Of a DNA stretch of 18,557 bases, positions 15,383 to 18,557 are shown piece by piece. Each line of letters opens with the position of its first letter. Within the stretch, counting starts at the first letter, position 1. Source of the stretch: 13-2-20CM-68-14 sp035640035 (GTDB lineage Bacteria > Actinomycetota > Thermoleophilia > Gaiellales > Gaiellaceae). A program made the position numbers and the translations under genes. The notes under the pieces are model-generated. The model did not search any database and had not been told where the DNA came from. It was given only the letters and a program-made list of their open reading frames with translations. Where the stretch lies: positions 1 through 18,557 of the forward strand of contig DASQWX010000197.1 in NCBI GenBank assembly GCA_035640035.1. The letters are read 5' to 3'.

Positions 15383-16132
15383 TCACTGTCCCATCCGGAT
15401 GCCCGGCTCGGCCCACTCGAGCTCGATCGGCCGGGTGACACGCCGGCCGGGGCGATTCGCCGCACGCGAGAGCTTGCCGAGCGGCAGGACGACCCTTCCG
15501 CTCGCCGCGGCGAGCATCATCGCCGTGGCGACGTACCAGGCAAACCCGGCTGAGAAGACCAGCACCCAGCCTGCAACCTCCGTCCACGTGTGAGAGCCGT
15601 AGATGAAGGAGCCGGCCAGGATGCCGGAGCCGGCGGCGAGCGTCGACAGGACCGCGAAGAGCCCGACGCTCTCGGCGAGCGACGCCAGCGCGCCCGAGCC
15701 GGTCACGAAGGCCAACGCGAAGAACCAGAACCCGAGCTCCGGATTGTGGTACCAGGGTTTGGGCGCCGTAAGGGCCCCGGCCGCGACGAGGATGTTCAGG
15801 ATTCCGTAGGCGAGCCAGAAGGCACCCCACGTGCCGTGCATCGCGGTCGCGACCGCATCTCGCGCCCGGTATGCCCACATCCCGGCAAGGAACTGGGCAA
15901 GACCGCCGAACATCGCGGCGAAGGGGGCGAGCGCGAGACCCGACTGGGGTGTGCCCCACCAGCCGGCGAGATTCGACGCAACGATGAAGGTCGCCCCGGC
16001 GAAGCCGAAGAGACCGAGAATCGACGGGGCAGCAATCGGCTGGAGGAAGATCCGGGTCGCGACCCCATCGTTCAACCCGTCGCGAGCGATGTCGAGCTCG
16101 GTCTGGCGACGGCTCGATTCGATCGTGCTCAT
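15383..16132 (-). CDS. Acetate/succinate transporter, SatP/YaaH (GPR1/FUN34) family
   Basis: An integral membrane transporter of about 249 residues with six predicted helices (about 42-60, 70-90, 100-120, 130-150, 158-178, 185-208). The family signature NPAPLGL appears in altered form as AAPSILGLFGF (about 33-43), with Asn and Pro partly replaced. Known relatives move acetate and succinate with protons. The C-terminal 35 residues are basic and cytoplasmic. Two adjacent ATGs (16135 and 16132) are possible; I take 16132 because AAGGAGG ends 4 nt before it but only 1 nt before the other. It is divergent from the formate dehydrogenase gene and shares its regulatory region, which contains a GntR-like palindrome. 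The substrate is inferred from the family. Confidence 0.85.
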   Translation of the reverse strand: MSTIESSRRQTELDIARDGLNDGVATRIFLQPIAAPSILGLFGFAGATFIVASNLAGWWGTPQSGLALAPFAAMFGGLAQFLAGMWAYRARDAVATAMHGTWGAFWLAYGILNILVAAGALTAPKPWYHNPELGFWFFALAFVTGSGALASLAESVGLFAVLSTLAAGSGILAGSFIYGSHTWTEVAGWVLVFSAGFAWYVATAMMLAAASGRVVLPLGKLSRAANRPGRRVTRPIELEWAEPGIRMGQ

Positions 16133-16145
16133 CATGCCTCCTTAG

Positions 16146-16158
16146 ATCGTAGTACGAT
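16146..16158. promoter_or_regulatory. Candidate FadR/GntR-type operator in the transporter/formate dehydrogenase region
   Basis: ATCGTA-G-TACGAT is a perfect 13-bp palindrome. It fits the FadR-subfamily GntR operator pattern TNGTNNNACNA. It lies between the two divergent starts, over the likely transporter start site and next to TTGACT (16158-16163) on the plus strand. No GntR gene is in the window. Confidence 0.5.
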
Positions 16159-16161
16159 TGA

Positions 16162-16167
16162 CTTATA
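16162..16167 (-). promoter_or_regulatory. Candidate -10 box for the transporter gene
   Basis: TATAAG on the minus strand places a start near 16155, inside the adjacent palindrome, with a leader of about 20 nt holding the Shine-Dalgarno. The -35 is poor. Motif-based only. Confidence 0.35.
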
Positions 16168-16216
16168 TCGCTTTCCGCACCGTTTAAACTCGCCTCCTGA
16201 GGCTAGGAAGGAGCAG

Positions 16217-18557
16217 GTGCCGCTCACCAAGCTGATCGCCCAATGGCCGGTTGTCCGCCAGCTTCGGGAAGGCGATCCCCTCGGGCTCGGACGGTCGGTT
16301 CAGTCCAAGCGATCTCGAGCGCTGAAGCCCCGAGTCGACGAGGCAGATCACGTCGTTCAGTCGGTCTGTCCGTACTGCGCCGTCGGCTGCGGTCAGCTCG
16401 TCTACGTGAAGGACGGCGCGGTGACGCACATCGACGGCGACCCCGCGAGCCCGATTTCGCGAGGGCGGCTGTGCCCGAAGGGGCAGGCGTCCAAGTCATA
16501 CGTCCAGAGCCCGCTGCGGGAGTACAAGGTCAAGTATCGGCGACCGAACGGAACGTCCTGGGAGGAGCTCTCGCTCGACGACGCAATGGAGATGATCGCC
16601 GACCGGATCATCGAGACGCGAGCCGAGACGTGGCGGGACCGGACGGAAGCCGGCGCCCCGGCGAACCGCACGATGGCGATCGCGAACCTCGGCGGCGCCA
16701 CCCTCGACAACGAAGAGAACTACCTGATCAAGAAGCTGTGCTTCGCCCTCGGCATCGTCCAGGTCGAGAACCAGGCGCGCATATGACACAGCTCCACGGT
16801 CCCCAGTCTGGGGACCTCGTTCGGGCGAGGCGGCGCCACGGTCTACCAGCAGGACCTGCAGAACGCGGACGTGATCACGATCATGGGCTCGAACATGGCC
16901 GAGAACCACCCGGTGGGGTTCCAGTGGGTGATGGAGGCCCGGGAGCGCGGCGCGCGCGTCTTCCACATCGATCCGCGATTCACGCGCACGAGCGCGATGG
17001 CGACGGACTGGATCGGCATCCGCGCCGGCTCGGACATCGCCTTCCTCGGCGGCGTCGTCAACTACATCCTGGAGCACGAGCGCTACTTCGAGGAGTACGT
17101 CAAGCACTACACGAACGCGCCGGTGATCATCACCGAGGACTTCAAGGACACCGAGGACCTCGACGGCTTCTTCTCAGGGTGGGATCCGGAGCAGGGAAAG
17201 TACGACGTCGGCACCTGGCAGTACGAAGGCATGGAAGTGCACGGCGCCGCAGGCCAGCGCGAGCAAGGCTTCACACCGACACGCGGTGAGCAGTCCGGGC
17301 ACGGCGGCCACGGCGCCGGCCTGAAGCACGGGGAGCCGCCCGCGGAAGACGAGACGCTGCAGCATCCACGCTGCGTCTTCCAACTGCTGAAGAAGCACTA
17401 CGCGCGCTACACGCCCGAGCTCGTGGCCGAAACGTGCGGCTGCTCGGTCGAGCAGTTCCTCGCCTACTGCGAGGCGCTGTGCGAGAACTCAGGCCGCGAG
17501 CGGACCGGCGCCTTCTGTTACGCCGTCGGCTGGACCCAGCACACGGTCGGCGTGCAGTACATCCGGACCGCCGCGATCATCCAGCAGCTTCTCGGGAACG
17601 TCGGCCGGCCGGGCGGCGGCGTCCTCGCGCTCCGCGGCCACGCGTCGATCCAGGGATCGACGGACATCCCGACGCTTTACAACATCCTGCCCGGCTACCT
17701 GCCGATCCCCCACACCGAGACATACGGGGACCTCGACGGGTTCATCGAGGCCAACACCTCCCCGACCGGATGGTGGGGTCACTTCGACGCGTACTGGGTC
17801 AGCTTGATGAAGGCCTACTTCGGCGAGAATGCGACAGCCGACAACGAGTGGCTGTTCAAGCGCCTGCCACGGATCGACGACGACAACTCGGCCTACTGGA
17901 CGACGCTCCAGATGCTCGACGGCAAGGTCAAGGGGTACCTGATCGCCGGCGAGAACCCCGCGGTCGGGAACACGAACGCGAAGGCCCACCGGCTCGCGCT
18001 CGCGAAGCTCGACTGGCTCGTCGTCCGCGACGTCGTCGAGATCGAGTCGGCGGCGTTCTGGTACGACGGCCCGGAGATCGAGTCGGGCGAGCTGAAGACT
18101 GAGGAGATCCCGACCGAGATCTTCTTCCTGCCGGCCGCGACGCACACGGAGAAGGACGGCTCGTTCACGAACACGCAGCGGCTGCTGCAGTGGCACTGGC
18201 AGGCGACGGAGCCATCCCGGGACTGCCGCTCCGAGCTCTGGTTCTACTTCCACCTCGGCCGGATGATCAAGCAGAAGCTGGCGGACTCGCAGGAGCCGCG
18301 CGACGAGCTCGTCGAGGCGCTGCGCTGGGAGTACCCGACGCACTCGCAGATCCAGGAGCCCGATGCGGAGGCCGTCCTCCAGGAGGTCAGCGGCAGCGTG
18401 ATCGAGACCGGCGAGTTCCTCGACGGCTACCCGAAGCTGAAGGACGACGGCTCGACCGCCTGCGGCTGCTGGATCTACTGCGGCGTCTTCAAGGACGGCG
18501 TCAACCAGGCGGCGCGCAAGAAACCGCACTGGGAACAGGATGATGTGGCGCCGGAGT
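16217..18557 (+). CDS. fdhA: Selenocysteine-containing formate dehydrogenase alpha subunit (FdnG/FdhA-type), 3' truncated
   Basis: The first 780 residues of a molybdopterin (bis-MGD) formate dehydrogenase; it oxidises formate to CO2. The 4Fe-4S ligands are Cys51, Cys54, Cys58 and Cys86 (CPYCAVGC ... LCPKG), with the electron-relay Lys88. The TGA at 16784-16786 is codon 190, in the motif NQARI-U-HSSTV, matching NQARV-U-HGPTV of FdnG; His191 is the conserved partner. The frame continues without another stop to the window end. Downstream motifs: TSFGRGGATV, IMGSNMAENHPVGFQW, HIDPRFTRTSAMATDW and ETLQHPRCVFQLLKKHYARYTPE, with a His/Gly-rich segment at about 17230-17345. There is no Tat or other signal peptide, so it is probably cytoplasmic. 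GTG at 16217 follows AGGAAGGAG. The beta/gamma subunits and Sec machinery must lie elsewhere. A reader ignoring recoding would call two fragments. Confidence 0.93.
16784..16816 (+). promoter_or_regulatory. UGA selenocysteine codon with bacterial SECIS hairpin
   Basis: After the TGA (16784-16786) come exactly 11 nt, then a perfect 7-bp stem, GGTCCCC (16798-16804) with GGGGACC (16810-16816), capped by AGTCT. In E. coli fdhF the SECIS hairpin also starts 11 nt after the UGA and carries an AGGUCU apical loop, so position and loop agree. The hairpin is expected to recruit SelB with Sec-tRNA. Confidence 0.88.

Noticed and set aside
16158..16188. Conventional -35/-10 promoter (TTGACT ... TTTAAA) for formate dehydrogenase
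   Set aside because: The spacer is 19 nt and the -10 is poor, so I do not list it as a feature; TTGACT is only mentioned as context.
15590..16216. Upstream extension of the formate dehydrogenase frame
   Set aside because: The frame is open but runs antisense through the transporter gene and encodes no family-like sequence; the GTG at 16217 has a strong ribosome site.
16784..16786. Stop codon or nonsense mutation breaking the formate dehydrogenase
   Set aside because: The downstream sequence continues the same protein in the same frame, the codon is at the known Sec position and a SECIS-like hairpin follows.
17230..17345. His/Gly-rich segment of the formate dehydrogenase as a lineage-specific insertion
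   Set aside because: I recall similar segments before the ETLQHPRC motif in related formate dehydrogenases, so it is probably ordinary for the subgroup; not scored as a finding.
1..18557. CRISPR arrays, insertion sequences, prophage genes, tRNA or rRNA genes
   Set aside because: No regularly spaced repeats, transposase or integrase motifs, terminal inverted repeats or cloverleaf sequences were seen on either strand.

Overview
The window is GC-rich, densely coded DNA with many GTG/TTG starts and overlapping stop/start codons. Gene content points to a high-GC Gram-positive lineage: a SigR/RsrA-type ECF sigma/anti-sigma pair, an HTH-transmembrane-LytR_C protein, a compact MocA-like enzyme and an actinobacterial-style formate dehydrogenase. 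My best guess is an actinobacterium, perhaps of the Thermoleophilia. That placement is inference, because no rRNA or tRNA is present.

Layout. (1) 1-1308 (+): the 3' end of a molybdenum-hydroxylase FAD subunit, then a MocA-type nucleotidyltransferase that probably matures its cofactor. (2) 1321-1989 (+): a membrane-anchored HTH/LytR_C protein. (3) 1997-4769: a stress and thiol/metal block. On the minus strand the SigR-like sigma factor and its zinc anti-sigma factor overlap by 4 nt, behind what looks like their own GGAAT-N18-GTT promoter. Divergent to it is a DUF2171 gene behind a GTTT/GGGTA (SigB/SigF-like) promoter. Converging on that gene are a YbdK-type carboxylate-amine ligase and a coupled HMA metal-binding peptide. 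(4) 4770-6225 (-): a membrane-anchored HtrA protease with strong hairpins downstream. (5) 6312-15328 (+): nitrilase, a TPP-dependent PoxB-like enzyme, a mandelate-racemase-type enolase superfamily enzyme, a 1032-residue YdiJ-like FAD/Fe-S oxidase and a glycogen-debranching-type glucosidase. The middle three are coupled by overlapping stop/start codons. (6) 15383-16132 (-): a SatP/YaaH acetate-type transporter. Divergent to it, 16217-18557 (+) holds the first 780 residues of a formate dehydrogenase alpha subunit that runs off the window.

The most striking item is the formate dehydrogenase. An in-frame TGA at 16784-16786 sits where Sec occurs in FdnG/FdhF. A perfect 7-bp hairpin starts exactly 11 nt downstream, as in bacterial SECIS elements, and the frame stays open to the window end. 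It is therefore very probably a selenoprotein and not a broken gene. The shared satP/fdhA intergenic region carries a perfect 13-bp palindrome matching the FadR/GntR operator pattern. No CRISPR array, insertion sequence, phage gene, tRNA or rRNA was seen.
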